A stretch of DNA of 64,000 nucleotides from Alteromonadales bacterium alter-6D02 (GTDB lineage: Bacteria > Pseudomonadota > Gammaproteobacteria > Enterobacterales > Psychrobiaceae). Numbering within the stretch: position 1 is the first letter of the stretch; every line of letters starts with the position of its first letter. This document shows positions 17,343-26,800 of this stretch, piece after piece. The notes under the pieces are model-generated. The model saw only the letters and a list, made by a program, of their open reading frames with translations. It made no database searches and was not told the DNA's origin. A program made the position numbers and the translations under genes. The stretch covers positions 62,001-126,000 of the forward strand of contig PIZK01000021.1 of NCBI GenBank assembly GCA_002835545.1. Direction: 5' to 3'.

Positions 17343-18176
17343 CTAATGCGCTGCTTTATTGTTCAACCAAAACTGCCATTGTTGTTCAAAATTTAGCATC
17401 TGCTGGTGACGTTTTGACGCATGATGAGCTGCTAAGTCTTGCTGAGTAAGGATCGGACCCACTCGGCACATCGCACAAAATGAGCTTTCGGTTGTAGCTG
17501 ACTTTTTAAGATAGTTAGGCAGGGTGACGTTTGCAACTGACTGATCATCGCATTGGGAAACATCATCATAAATATCACTCCAATAATAACTAAACGCTTC
17601 GGTATGTTTAACAAACTTATCGCGATCAACATTACGCAACTGGTAGCCAGGAAAGTCGGCAAAGGAGAATGTTTGCTGCCCTAAGTAGTTAATCTCGGTA
17701 CTCGCGTTTAATGATTGCTCAATGTTCCATTGGCGATAAGGTTTCACATCTTTAGAGGTAATAATCGCTAGTCTTGCACCATTGGCTGACAGAAAGTACT
17801 TAAAGGCATGGACTAAATATTGATGTAACAACGCTCTGTTTAGGGTATTACTGCTTTGCTGTTGCTGCCCATTAGCGAGTTGCTTGGTTTTGTCATTGGG
17901 TAATAATGGAAACTGAAAGATAACCACATCAAAATCAGTGAGGTTAAGTCCCTGCCAGCTACTTGGCTTAGTCACATCAAACCCCGTTAACACCTGACAC
18001 GAACGTTGTTGCAGGCGCTGATAATGCTTTAGGCCATATTTATTCTCGAGTGTCGTCAGATCATCGTAAATGGTGGCCGTTAAATGGCGAGGCTTATGAT
18101 GCGCTAATAGGGCTGCTGAAAAGGCGAGATCACCATCACCAACGGTTAACACGCGCCAACTGGGGTTAATCTTCAT
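17343..18176 (-). CDS. BMT5-like (DUF2431) methyltransferase with C2H2 zinc finger
   Basis: 277 residues. The N-terminal Rossmann-type domain opens with WRVLTVGDGDLAFSAAL, the glycine-rich loop seen in the DUF2431/BMT5-like family. Eukaryotic members of that family methylate uridine N3 of 25S rRNA. A VVIFQFPL strand follows. The C-terminus adds a compact zinc-finger-like motif with C234, C237, H251 and H257 (CxxC-x13-H-x5-H). The start overlaps the end of the RecQ-like helicase gene by 4 nt, so the two are coupled. Methyl transfer and RNA as substrate are family-based inferences; the helicase coupling could instead suggest a DNA-linked role. Confidence 0.75.
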   Translation of the reverse strand: MKINPSWRVLTVGDGDLAFSAALLAHHKPRHLTATIYDDLTTLENKYGLKHYQRLQQRSCQVLTGFDVTKPSSWQGLNLTDFDVVIFQFPLLPNDKTKQLANGQQQQSSNTLNRALLHQYLVHAFKYFLSANGARLAIITSKDVKPYRQWNIEQSLNASTEINYLGQQTFSFADFPGYQLRNVDRDKFVKHTEAFSYYWSDIYDDVSQCDDQSVANVTLPNYLKKSATTESSFCAMCRVGPILTQQDLAAHHASKRHQQMLNFEQQWQFWLNNKAAH

Positions 18177-20119
18177 CCTGTGAACTCAGTATTTAAGTGC
18201 CCTTGCACCCAATCACGCACTTCGGCAAACGGGTAGTGCTCTAATCGTGAAAAACCGGATTGAGAGCGCGCTTTTATCTTAGTAAACAATGGGGTGGTTA
18301 AACCGCATAAAAAGCGAGTAAGGAGAACTGCTGTTACTGGGTGTTTTCGTTGCTGTAATAACTCAACTACAGGTAAACACAATTCACTAAATTGCCATTG
18401 TGACAACGGTGGCAACGCCGCTGGTGCTGGTAACTGCGCTACTTGACCATGGCAAACACTACAATGCCCACAAGATCCCTTGACACTGTCATCGGAAAAA
18501 TAGGTCGCCAAGCGTTGTGATAAACAACGCTCGCTGGCAAAGAAGTTAACGAGTTGCTCAATCCGTTTGATTTCACTGTGTTCTTTTTGCAAAAATTTAG
18601 TACTTAGCTTTTCGGTGAGTTGCTCAGGGTTTATCGGCTGAGTTGTCACCTGATAAACTTGGGTTAATTGCTTCGTTTGTAAAGTAATTGCCCCATGTGA
18701 TTCAAGGTAATCAAGGGCACTTAACACACGAGAGCGCTCACACGGGTAATTAGCCTCAAGCTTGGCAAAGTCTAACGTTGACCATAAGCGCGCCTTATTA
18801 GAGCTGGTAAAAATTGCCTGAATAAACTGCGCCCGCTCCCCGCTAAACTTAGCGAGAATTTCCTGCTCACTGAGTAAAAATTTATATTTATATTCAGCAA
18901 AAAAGCTATATAGCGGTTTAACCACTTGTAATAGTTCCAAGTACACCAGCAAGGTTTTTAAGCTCAGCACGCGAATATTTGCATCACTTGAAAGTTGGTT
19001 ATCAATGACTTCCCACGATAGCCCTTGCTGCTGCGCCTGTTGAATTTGCTCCAACACCACCGCAATAGCCGATGCTTCTGGGGTATCAGCATAAACAAAG
19101 TTTTCTAATACCGTCAGGTTGTCGCGATTGGCTAGTACCAAACAATCGGCGGCTAAGCCATCTCGCCCTGCACGGCCAATCTCTTGCGCGTAGTTCTCTA
19201 TCGATTTTGGCATATCGAAATGTGCGACAAACCGTATATCACTTTTATCAATCCCCATCCCAAATGCAATAGTGGCGACAATAATTTGCCCGGAACTTTG
19301 CATAAATTGACTGACGATTTGCTGGCGCACTTCATGATCTAGCCCGGCATGATAAGCGGTCGCATTCAGCCCTTGTTGCTGTAACTGCGCTGCAAGTTGC
19401 TCTGCGGTTTTTTGTAACGTGACATAGACAATTCCGCTGTGCTGCTGCCTTGCTTGCAACCAAGGTAGCAGCACATCGAGGCGTTTCGCACTAGGAACTC
19501 CTTGAGCCGCAAGATTCAGATTGGCGCGATAAAAACCGGTTAAGGTAATATCGTTTGGACTGATGGCAAATTTTTCTCCCATATCTTTCACCACCTGACT
19601 AGTCGCTGTCGCAGTGAGTAATAGTGTTTGAGGGATTTGAAATTGCTGGCGATACTTAGGCAGCTTTAAATAATCAGGCCTAAAATTATGGCCCCATTCT
19701 GAAATACAGTGAGCCTCATCAACCACCAGCAGGGATACCGGAATGGTAGTTAAAAACTCACGAAAGCGCTCATTATTAAGACGCTCTACAGAGATCATTA
19801 GAACTTTAGTTTGGCCCGCTCGCACACTGTCCATAACTTGGCTGACCTGCTCGCGAGATAATGTCGAATCAATACTCGCAGCGGCAATACCCTTACTGTG
19901 TAAAAAGGCCAGCTGATCTTGAATAAGCGCTAATAACGGTGAAACCACTAACGTTAAATGGGGTAACTGGGTTGCGGTAAATTGATAACAAAGAGACTTT
20001 CCCGAGCCCGTTGGAAAGATTGCAGCGGCACTGCGCCCAGCTAACAGATTAGTAACAACACTTTTTTGTCCGCCTCTAAACGTTGAAAAGCCAAACGTTT
20101 GTTCAAGTAACTGTTCCAT
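18173..20119 (-). CDS. RecQ-family ATP-dependent DNA helicase
   Basis: 648-residue superfamily 2 helicase, 3'-5' directed by family analogy. Walker A PTGSGKS (36-42), DEAH box (134-137) and FRPDYLKLPKYR after it. In the second RecA-like domain, VATIAFGMGIDKSDIRFVAHFDMPKSIE and the arginine-finger region QEIGRAGRDG are present. A cysteine-bearing zinc segment (CLSQRLATYF ... CGHCSVC) follows in the RecQ-Ct region. No HRDC domain is evident. It is longer and more divergent in the C-terminal third than E. coli RecQ (609), so I leave the symbol blank; it could be a second RecQ. The next gene (methyltransferase) overlaps by 4 nt. Confidence 0.9.
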   Translation of the reverse strand: MEQLLEQTFGFSTFRGGQKSVVTNLLAGRSAAAIFPTGSGKSLCYQFTATQLPHLTLVVSPLLALIQDQLAFLHSKGIAAASIDSTLSREQVSQVMDSVRAGQTKVLMISVERLNNERFREFLTTIPVSLLVVDEAHCISEWGHNFRPDYLKLPKYRQQFQIPQTLLLTATATSQVVKDMGEKFAISPNDITLTGFYRANLNLAAQGVPSAKRLDVLLPWLQARQQHSGIVYVTLQKTAEQLAAQLQQQGLNATAYHAGLDHEVRQQIVSQFMQSSGQIIVATIAFGMGIDKSDIRFVAHFDMPKSIENYAQEIGRAGRDGLAADCLVLANRDNLTVLENFVYADTPEASAIAVVLEQIQQAQQQGLSWEVIDNQLSSDANIRVLSLKTLLVYLELLQVVKPLYSFFAEYKYKFLLSEQEILAKFSGERAQFIQAIFTSSNKARLWSTLDFAKLEANYPCERSRVLSALDYLESHGAITLQTKQLTQVYQVTTQPINPEQLTEKLSTKFLQKEHSEIKRIEQLVNFFASERCLSQRLATYFSDDSVKGSCGHCSVCHGQVAQLPAPAALPPLSQWQFSELCLPVVELLQQRKHPVTAVLLTRFLCGLTTPLFTKIKARSQSGFSRLEHYPFAEVRDWVQGHLNTEFTG

Positions 20120-20147
20120 TGCTGCTCCCGTTAGCTAGCAAGCCAAC

Positions 20148-20774
20148 CTACCACCAGCTACTTGATAGGTTGTCTTTACATTTTTTGTATTGCCCAGCAT
20201 AACGTTTAGCACGGGATTCAACTTTACGCGCAACTTTTTTTAGCCAAGGTTTTTTATTATAAGATTTACGTTTGTAACCGCCCCAACCTTCATGGTAATT
20301 GAGGTATTGACCATAAGCGTTCCACTTTGAAACACCGTTGATCCGATGAGTCTTATAGATAAACCAGCCCATGAAGTCCATCGCATCATCAAACTCATTG
20401 CGATCGCTCCAGCTATTCCCCGTTTCCCTAACATAATCTTGCCAAGTCATGGTCTTCGCTTGGGCATAGCCATAAGCAGAACTAGCTCGGCCGTAAGGAA
20501 TAAAGCCCCAAAAATAGCGCATCGGCGGTCTTGCTTCAGCCTTAAATGAGCTTTCTTGATACATCATCGCAATAGGGATATGGACAGGAACACCCCATTT
20601 CTCTTTCGCATCGAGTGCAGCCTCATGCCAATGCTCATGTTCCTTGAAAATAGCACAAATATTTTCTGGGTTGGCCGGCGGCGACGTACTGCAACCCGCA
20701 GTCATAAACGCCAATGTGATGGCAATAACGGCTACAAGCTTTGGCTGTTTTTTAAATTTAAGCACGCGCATCAT
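20148..20774 (-). CDS. Lytic-transglycosylase-like lipoprotein
   Basis: 208 residues with a lipoprotein signal: basic start, hydrophobic core and lipobox MTAGC with acylated C28. The mature part looks like a soluble lytic transglycosylase domain. MYQESSF places the candidate catalytic glutamate at E74, followed by the SAYGYAQAKTMTW segment and the late NYHEGWGGY block. This predicts cleavage of peptidoglycan glycan strands from the outer or inner membrane. The first codons overlap the last 17 nt of gshA. A lysine/arginine-rich tail could bind murein. Not one of the classical MltA-F proteins by length. Confidence 0.85.
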   Translation of the reverse strand: MMRVLKFKKQPKLVAVIAITLAFMTAGCSTSPPANPENICAIFKEHEHWHEAALDAKEKWGVPVHIPIAMMYQESSFKAEARPPMRYFWGFIPYGRASSAYGYAQAKTMTWQDYVRETGNSWSDRNEFDDAMDFMGWFIYKTHRINGVSKWNAYGQYLNYHEGWGGYKRKSYNKKPWLKKVARKVESRAKRYAGQYKKCKDNLSSSWW

Positions 20775-22335
20775 TAAAGTATTGCTCTAAGTATTGACTA
20801 AAACTGATGCTATCGGCTTGTTCAATATCACGCTGTTGCTTATGAGACAGTTCAGCCTGTTGCAACAGTGATTGATAAGAAATGGCTTGGTAATCACCCG
20901 CACTTAATTGTTCTCTAAATTTCTTCGCTTGCTCGATACCAAATGGCGTGTTGTCTAAGTTGTCCTGTTTTAGCTTAGCCATCAGTTGGCCAGAAAACGT
21001 CGCTTGAGGATCATTGACCATCGGTGAAAACAACGCTAAACATTGCTTGTAGTCATCACCACCTAAGTGATGGTCAAACAGCTGTGCTATGGTTGTTAAC
21101 GCATCAAACAATTGAGCCATCCACGCTTTGAGTTCAACTTCTTGACCTGATTGCATCAGATTAAGCGCTGGATCGCGGCCTTGGAGGATTACTTTATTTA
21201 AGTTATCCACTTTCTCTTGCCGCTGCTCTTGGCTCATCGGCTTATCTTGCCATAATAAACAGTGGACTAAGAATAAGTCCAAGAAACGAATTTGATCTTT
21301 GGTGATCCCGATATCGGCAAATGGGTTGATATCTAATGAACGTACTTCAATATATTCAACACCACCCGCTTTTAAAGCTTGAGACGGTGTTTGCCCCGAG
21401 TCAGCGACGCGTTTAGGTCGAATTGGCGCATAGAGTTCATTTTCAATTTGCAATACATTACTATTTAACTGGCTATAAACCCCGTCTTGTTCGATGCCAA
21501 TTTCTGCAAACTTCAGTGACGGTGTGGCAATAGCTTGATTGACCGAATCGACATAGTTATCAATGTTGTTGTAACAAATCGATAAATTATCTTGTTCACT
21601 GTTGGTATATCCTAAATCGCTCAGGCGTAAACTCGTACCATAGGGTAAGTAGTATGTTCCCTGCCCCATTTTCTCGAATTCATACGGCATATCACCTTGT
21701 AAAAATGAGCCACATAGCGCGGGGGATGAGCCAAACATATAAGGGATGACCCAACCAAGACGATGAAAATTACGAATCAATGAAAAATAGCGCTCTGAAC
21801 GAAAATCCGCCGTCTCATCTTGATTGTCAAAAAATGTTTGCAATAATGGCCATGCCTGATCAGACAGAGAGAAGTTAAAGTGCAAGCCAGAAATAATTTG
21901 CATCAGGCTGCCGTAACGATTTCTTAACCCTTCACGATAAACCGTTTTCATCTTGCCTACATTAGAGTCACCATACTGCGCTAATTCGATATCTTCTTCA
22001 TTAGCAATGACACAAGGCATACTCATTGGCCATAACATTTCACCATCAATATTATTTAACGTATAACGGTGAACGTCTCTAAGATAAGTCACCAACTCAT
22101 CAATATCCTGACTAACTGGTGTAATAAATTCCAATAATGTTTCTGCATAATCGGTGGTGATCGATGGGTGGGTTAGTGCAGACCCTAATGCCTCAGCATG
22201 AGGTTTGGTCGAGAGTTTTGCATTATCATCTATTCGCAATGCCTCACGTTCAATTCCCCGTTGAATCTGAGTGAAAACAGGGGCGTATTGCGCATCCATC
22301 AGCTCGGTGATTTTGCTTTTATAACAATCAGTCAA
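20758..22335 (-). CDS. gshA: Glutamate-cysteine ligase
   Basis: Catalyses the first step of glutathione synthesis, joining glutamate and cysteine with ATP. At 525 residues it corresponds to the gammaproteobacterial class I enzyme (E. coli 518). Recognisable stretches are GIEREALR near residue 26, the ISGLHFNFSLSD segment in the middle, FGSSPALCGSF, and YIEVRSLDINPF about two-thirds along. Its 3' end overlaps the lipoprotein gene by 17 nt. yqaA lies about 130 bp upstream, as next to gshA in E. coli. No clear regulatory site seen. Confidence 0.96.
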   Translation of the reverse strand: MTDCYKSKITELMDAQYAPVFTQIQRGIEREALRIDDNAKLSTKPHAEALGSALTHPSITTDYAETLLEFITPVSQDIDELVTYLRDVHRYTLNNIDGEMLWPMSMPCVIANEEDIELAQYGDSNVGKMKTVYREGLRNRYGSLMQIISGLHFNFSLSDQAWPLLQTFFDNQDETADFRSERYFSLIRNFHRLGWVIPYMFGSSPALCGSFLQGDMPYEFEKMGQGTYYLPYGTSLRLSDLGYTNSEQDNLSICYNNIDNYVDSVNQAIATPSLKFAEIGIEQDGVYSQLNSNVLQIENELYAPIRPKRVADSGQTPSQALKAGGVEYIEVRSLDINPFADIGITKDQIRFLDLFLVHCLLWQDKPMSQEQRQEKVDNLNKVILQGRDPALNLMQSGQEVELKAWMAQLFDALTTIAQLFDHHLGGDDYKQCLALFSPMVNDPQATFSGQLMAKLKQDNLDNTPFGIEQAKKFREQLSAGDYQAISYQSLLQQAELSHKQQRDIEQADSISFSQYLEQYFNDARA

Positions 22336-22467
22336 AATACTCTCTCAAATTATCATTCATTGATAAATGGGTAGTTATCTAGCCATAGCTAGCTTAATGG
22401 TGTCGACTCTAGCACTGCTAAAAGTGTTCAACAAGTCGCGAATGTAAGCAAAAGCTTCAGCGCACCA

Positions 22468-22875
22468 TTATTGGATAAATTTTATATAGCCCCACACCAA
22501 AATGGTGTAGCGCAATGTTTTACCTAAGCTAATCAAAATTAAGCTTGGTATGAAGCGATACTTAAAGTAGCCTGCTAGTACACACAATAGATCACCTACA
22601 AGTGGTAACCAACTAAAAATCAGTGAATACACACCATAGCGTTCAACTAAACGCGCCGCCTTTGAGTCAAGTTGCTCTGGATTTACTTTAACCCGCCCAA
22701 GATAGCCTAAGCCATAACTTGTTAATGAGCCTAAGCTATTGCCAACACTTGCAACAATAAGCATTGCAGTTACTTGAGTAGGGTGCTGCTCCACTAAATA
22801 TAATAGCAGTGCTTCTGAACCACCGGGTAACAATGTCGCTGCTAAGAAGCAGCTAATGAATAACCCTAAAAGCAT
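22468..22875 (-). CDS. yqaA: YqaA-family (DedA-like) membrane protein
   Basis: 135-residue inner-membrane protein of the SNARE-associated/DedA superfamily. The family pattern is visible as an early LLPGGSEALLL, then VASVGNSLGSLTSYGLGYLGR and later FSWLPLVGDLLCVLAGYF, where the re-entrant loop residues are expected. Four or so hydrophobic segments. DedA-type proteins are linked to lipid carrier or phospholipid movement and envelope homeostasis, but YqaA itself is uncharacterised. It lies 9 bp downstream of the oxidoreductase gene and upstream of gshA, the latter as in E. coli. Confidence 0.9.
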   Translation of the reverse strand: MLLGLFISCFLAATLLPGGSEALLLYLVEQHPTQVTAMLIVASVGNSLGSLTSYGLGYLGRVKVNPEQLDSKAARLVERYGVYSLIFSWLPLVGDLLCVLAGYFKYRFIPSLILISLGKTLRYTILVWGYIKFIQ

Positions 22876-22884
22876 GAATGTGGC

Positions 22885-23856
22885 TTAACTAAATTCAAGA
22901 ACGACTTTACCTTTAATCTCACCAGACTCTAGTGCTTGATGTGCATTAGCCGCAAGTTTAAAATCAATTATCTTAGCGATATTGAGGCGTAGTTGTTGGT
23001 TTTCAACCATCTGCACTAATTTAGTTAACTGATTTATGTCTGGGCTAACTAACATACCCTGCCCCTCAACACCTTTGTTAGCGACGCTATCGCACACTTC
23101 TGAAGCAGTAATGGTCGGCACGGTCACTAAGCGTTCAACGTTTTCAACTAACTCTAGCTGTGATATTGCAGCTACGCCGCCGACCAAATCAAACCATAAG
23201 TTAACTGTTGATAGCTGGCTAAGTGCTTGTGGTGTTTTATAGTCAATGACTTGTACGTCACCTAACGCCTCAAGCATGGGATTAGATACCGAGCTTGCAA
23301 GTGCAACAACATTGGCACCCGCTGCAAGCGCAAGTTGAACAGCTAAAAAGCCCACACTGCCACTAGCACCACTAATAACGACCGTCTCACCAGCGATTAA
23401 ATTTCCATGACTGAATAATCCTTGCATCGCCGTTAAGCCAATTAACGGTAAAGCAGCCAAGTCACTGCTAGCTTGCCCACTGACTTTTATAATGTCTTTA
23501 CTCTCAACACTGACATATTCGCCATAGGCTCCGGCGTTTAATGGAAAACCCACCATCCCCAAGACTTTATCACCTACGTTAAAACCCTCGACATCATCAG
23601 CAACAGCAACAACTTCGCCAAGGCAATCATAACCTAGAACCATCGGGAGTTTGTCCGCATTTTGTTGGGCTGCCCACCCGAGGCCAGCACGCGTTTTGTA
23701 ATCGATGGGATTAATGGACGCAGCATTGCTTTTTACAAGCACCTGTCCAGCGTCAAGTTGTGGTAAGGGTAATTGCATAAGAGTTAATACTTCAGCAGCG
23801 CCAAACTCTTTTATTGCCATTGCATTAAATTGACTAGGTAAACAATTGTCTGACAT
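22885..23856 (-). CDS. Zinc-type alcohol dehydrogenase-like NADP oxidoreductase
   Basis: Medium-chain dehydrogenase/reductase of the quinone-oxidoreductase kind, 323 residues. It has an N-terminal GroES-like domain (SNAASINPIDYKTRAG, then LGYDCLGEV) and a Rossmann domain with GASGSVGFLAVQLA (nucleotide loop about 153-159). The catalytic zinc ligands of true alcohol dehydrogenases are not apparent, which fits the quinone-reductase branch using NADPH. The closing HQALESGEIKGKVVLEF is typical of the family. Substrate unknown. It is followed after 9 bp by yqaA and is probably co-transcribed with it. Confidence 0.88.
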   Translation of the reverse strand: MSDNCLPSQFNAMAIKEFGAAEVLTLMQLPLPQLDAGQVLVKSNAASINPIDYKTRAGLGWAAQQNADKLPMVLGYDCLGEVVAVADDVEGFNVGDKVLGMVGFPLNAGAYGEYVSVESKDIIKVSGQASSDLAALPLIGLTAMQGLFSHGNLIAGETVVISGASGSVGFLAVQLALAAGANVVALASSVSNPMLEALGDVQVIDYKTPQALSQLSTVNLWFDLVGGVAAISQLELVENVERLVTVPTITASEVCDSVANKGVEGQGMLVSPDINQLTKLVQMVENQQLRLNIAKIIDFKLAANAHQALESGEIKGKVVLEFS

Positions 23857-23921
23857 AACACTGTGCCTCTTTCAAACATTTTGGTAAAGTTAGCTAAATT
23901 ACCTACTATGATAATCGAATC

Positions 23922-24089
23922 ATGATAACAAAAATATTTTTATTGCCACTAATTCTCTGTTTGGTCTGGGCTTTGTATTTAAATGCTAATGGCTGGAGTT
24001 TAAAACAAGGTAAAAAAGGCTTTATATACATCCTAGGCATTGGCGGCACAATTGCAGCCTACCTCAGCTTAATGTTGTGGTTGACCTAA
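23922..24089 (+). CDS. Small two-TM hypothetical protein
   Basis: 55-residue ORF from the ATG at 23922 to TAA at 24089. Two hydrophobic helices (about 4-20 and 34-53) are joined by a hydrophilic turn with WSLKQGKKGFIY. The paired helices and lysine turn look like a genuine small inner-membrane protein, and I recall similar short proteins in related marine bacteria. The ribosome site is weak, which lowers confidence. It reads divergently from the oxidoreductase and lies ahead of the lipoprotein gene. Confidence 0.55.
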   Translation: MITKIFLLPLILCLVWALYLNANGWSLKQGKKGFIYILGIGGTIAAYLSLMLWLT

Positions 24090-24220
24090 ACGAGAAGTTC
24101 AAGTCTGTTAGCTAAAGCTCAGTTAGACTAATGACAACGATGAAATCAACCATTAATTACAGTTAGTCCTTCCCTGTACGGATATAATAGCTCCAATTTA
24201 TAACGGAATATTTACACTCT

Positions 24221-25570
24221 ATGAAAAACTTAAACAAAACTCTGATTGCTGCAACAGTAACAGCCCTGCTTGTTGGCTGTGGTGGTGGAGGCTCTGGCTC
24301 AAGCTCAACGCCTGGAAATAACACCAAAGAATATACTTTTGATCTTACCGTTAGCACCACCAATCAATGTGGAGAGTCACAAGCGGTTCCAAATGTCGAA
24401 GTGCTACTTCAAGATGCCAACTGGGATGTCATTTCAACTCACCAAACAGACGAGTTGGGTCAAATTTCGATTGTCACCACTCAAAGCATAATTAACTATT
24501 CAGTAGTGAGTCCAAGTTATAACGGTGATAATTTAAAAGATCTTAATATTTACAGCTACGCCAATATCAGCTCTAGCATCAATGCAGCATTAACCCTCGA
24601 TAGGGCAGCGTTAGCCGATAACACAAATTGTCAGTGTGTTACGCAAGATATTGAATTGGCACATACCAGCTTAGATGAATTAACACTAGCAGGGACGTCA
24701 GCGGGCACAGTTACTGCCGAGCTTGTAGATGATAGAACTACACTATTTAAAGATGTGGAAGTTTGCCGTGTCGCCGATGGCGAGTGGCCAACTCATTCAT
24801 TTTTTGTCCAAGGGCCAAGCGGCTCGGATGAGTTAATTGGTCGCACAGAAATCACCAATGATTTTACTCAACCCGAGCAAGGCAATTTACAATTAATTTC
24901 TTTTGATTCAGCAATAACAACAGGTATCGCAGCCACGCAGTTTGATGAGTTAACGACAGGGCAATTATTTGCTGATAACTTACATTTCTTAACCACATCG
25001 CCAGAACTGACAGAAAGCGTATTGTTATTTGAAACTCACAGTCACAGTGATGATGCTCGCTTCTACTCACAGGGTAAAAATAACCACGTAGATGCAGATT
25101 CACTCTTTGGTACATTTCAAGTTTCAAGTACTCATTCGCTCTATGCAGCGCAGCATGACACGCTGTTAAATCTATCACCTGAAGCAGAAATGCCAGACAT
25201 TGATACAGGATTTTTTACTGAGTTCAATGGTGATGGCAGTTATGATTTTTCTGCCGTTGCAGACTACCCAATGGTCAGCATTACCAGCCATTACCGTGTC
25301 GTAGACGAGAGCAATAACACCTTTGTTCCAATTCGCTGGACCTTTGTCGGTGAGACCTCAGGCACGCTACCAACGGCCAAGTCATTACCCGATTATAAAT
25401 CTTTAGTTAATGCAGAAACTAAAGTGAGTAGTAGTGAGGTCATTCTATATAAAAGCGAACTAGCCAATAACTACGCGGCTCTCAGCACAGCGCTACTAAA
25501 AGAAGAAAAATACAATAGTTCAGGACCATTAAGTAATTTACATCAGCATCATATCTTTTTCTCTAAATAG
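24221..25570 (+). CDS. Hypothetical lipoprotein
   Basis: 449 residues. A lipoprotein signal peptide ends in LLVGC with C20 the likely acylated residue, followed by a glycine/serine linker. The first mature part (about 35-120) begins TFDLTVSTTNQCGESQAVPN and reads like a carboxypeptidase-regulatory or Ig-like beta domain. The remainder is a large extracytoplasmic region without recognised motifs. Exposed on the cell envelope; role unknown. Its 3' end shares a bidirectional terminator with oadB, which is convergent. Confidence 0.8.
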   Translation: MKNLNKTLIAATVTALLVGCGGGGSGSSSTPGNNTKEYTFDLTVSTTNQCGESQAVPNVEVLLQDANWDVISTHQTDELGQISIVTTQSIINYSVVSPSYNGDNLKDLNIYSYANISSSINAALTLDRAALADNTNCQCVTQDIELAHTSLDELTLAGTSAGTVTAELVDDRTTLFKDVEVCRVADGEWPTHSFFVQGPSGSDELIGRTEITNDFTQPEQGNLQLISFDSAITTGIAATQFDELTTGQLFADNLHFLTTSPELTESVLLFETHSHSDDARFYSQGKNNHVDADSLFGTFQVSSTHSLYAAQHDTLLNLSPEAEMPDIDTGFFTEFNGDGSYDFSAVADYPMVSITSHYRVVDESNNTFVPIRWTFVGETSGTLPTAKSLPDYKSLVNAETKVSSSEVILYKSELANNYAALSTALLKEEKYNSSGPLSNLHQHHIFFSK

Positions 25571-25594
25571 CCACGATAAAATGACCTAACAAAT

Positions 25595-25629
25595 AAAAAG
25601 GCAGCTAAAATAAATTAGCTGCCTTTTTT
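25595..25629. terminator. Bidirectional terminator between lipoprotein gene and oadB
   Basis: Stem AAAAAGGCAGCTAA / TTAGCTGCCTTTTTT works in both directions, with A-run before and T-run after. It lies 25 nt past the lipoprotein stop and 29 nt past the oadB stop. Confidence 0.92.
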
Positions 25630-25657
25630 ATCACTGAACATTTAGTGTTATTTATGC

Positions 25658-26791
25658 TTAGCCGCCAACGATAGCCAGTAAGATACCAGCAGCAACAGCC
25701 GACCCTAGAACACCTGCCACATTTGGACCCATTGCATGCATCAATAGGAAGTTATGCGGATTCGCCTCTAAACCGACTTTATTTACAACACGGGCTGCCA
25801 TTGGAACCGCAGATACACCCGCAGCGCCAAGGAGTGGGTTAATCGGTGATTTAGAGAAACGCCCCATCACCTTCGCCATCATTACACCTGATGCCGTACC
25901 GATACTAAATGCCACAGCACCTAGTGCTAAAATACCTAGTGTTTCCACTGATAAGAACGATTCAGCCGATAGTTTCGAACCAACTGCTAAGCCTAAGAAG
26001 ATGGTTACGATATTGATTAACTCGTTTTGTGCTGTTGAGCTTAAACGATCAACTACACCCGATTCGCGCATCAAGTTACCTAAACAGAACATACCTACAA
26101 GCGGTGTTGCTGCTGGCAAGAACAGAATTGTTAAGAACAGTACCGCTAACGGGAAAATAATTTTTTCACGTTTAGATACATGACGTAACTGCTCCATTAC
26201 AATTTCACGCTCTTTTGATGTCGTTAACGCTTTCATAATTGGCGGTTGGATAATTGGTACCAACGCCATGTATGAATATGCAGCTACCGCAATTGCCCCT
26301 AATAATTCTGGCGCAAGTTTAGACGCTAAGAAAATCGCAGTTGGGCCATCTGCACCACCAATAATTGCAATAGCAGACGCATCAGCTAAGCTAAATTCGA
26401 AACCTGGAACAACATTTAACGCAATTGCGCCAAATAAGGTAGCAAAGATACCAAATTGAGCAGACGCACCTAAAAACAGCATTTTAGGGTTAGCAATAAG
26501 CGCCCCAAAGTCAGTCATTGCGCCAACGCCCATGAAGATCAACAAAGGGAATATTCCGGTTTCAATACCAATATAATAGATATACCACAACACTCCACCT
26601 TCTTCGGTAAAGCCTGCCATTGGAATATTCGCTAGAATACAACCAAAACCAATGGGTAGTAATAATAATGGTTCATAACCGCGAGCTATTGCTAAAAACA
26701 ATAACCCGGCACCAACTGCCATCATGATCATCTGGCCTAGCTCGAAGTTTGCTAAACCAGTGTCACGCCATAGTGTAAGTAATCCTTCCAT
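25658..26791 (-). CDS. oadB: Oxaloacetate decarboxylase beta subunit (Na+ pump)
   Basis: Integral membrane subunit that decarboxylates the carboxybiotin and exports Na+. 377 residues, almost entirely hydrophobic helices. The conserved [10 protein letters not shown] (145-154) carries the aspartate implicated in ion translocation. Other family blocks are [15 protein letters not shown] and the late [14 protein letters not shown]. The gene follows oadA by 9 bp, making the order oadG-oadA-oadB, as in Klebsiella and Vibrio operons. The subunit converts the free energy of decarboxylation into a sodium gradient. No citrate fermentation genes are nearby, so the complex probably serves general C4 metabolism. 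Confidence 0.96.
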   Translation of the reverse strand: MEGLLTLWRDTGLANFELGQMIMMAVGAGLLFLAIARGYEPLLLLPIGFGCILANIPMAGFTEEGGVLWYIYYIGIETGIFPLLIFMGVGAMTDFGALIANPKMLFLGASAQFGIFATLFGAIALNVVPGFEFSLADASAIAIIGGADGPTAIFLASKLAPELLGAIAVAAYSYMALVPIIQPPIMKALTTSKEREIVMEQLRHVSKREKIIFPLAVLFLTILFLPAATPLVGMFCLGNLMRESGVVDRLSSTAQNELINIVTIFLGLAVGSKLSAESFLSVETLGILALGAVAFSIGTASGVMMAKVMGRFSKSPINPLLGAAGVSAVPMAARVVNKVGLEANPHNFLLMHAMGPNVAGVLGSAVAAGILLAIVGG

Positions 26792-26800
26792 TACTGCCTC

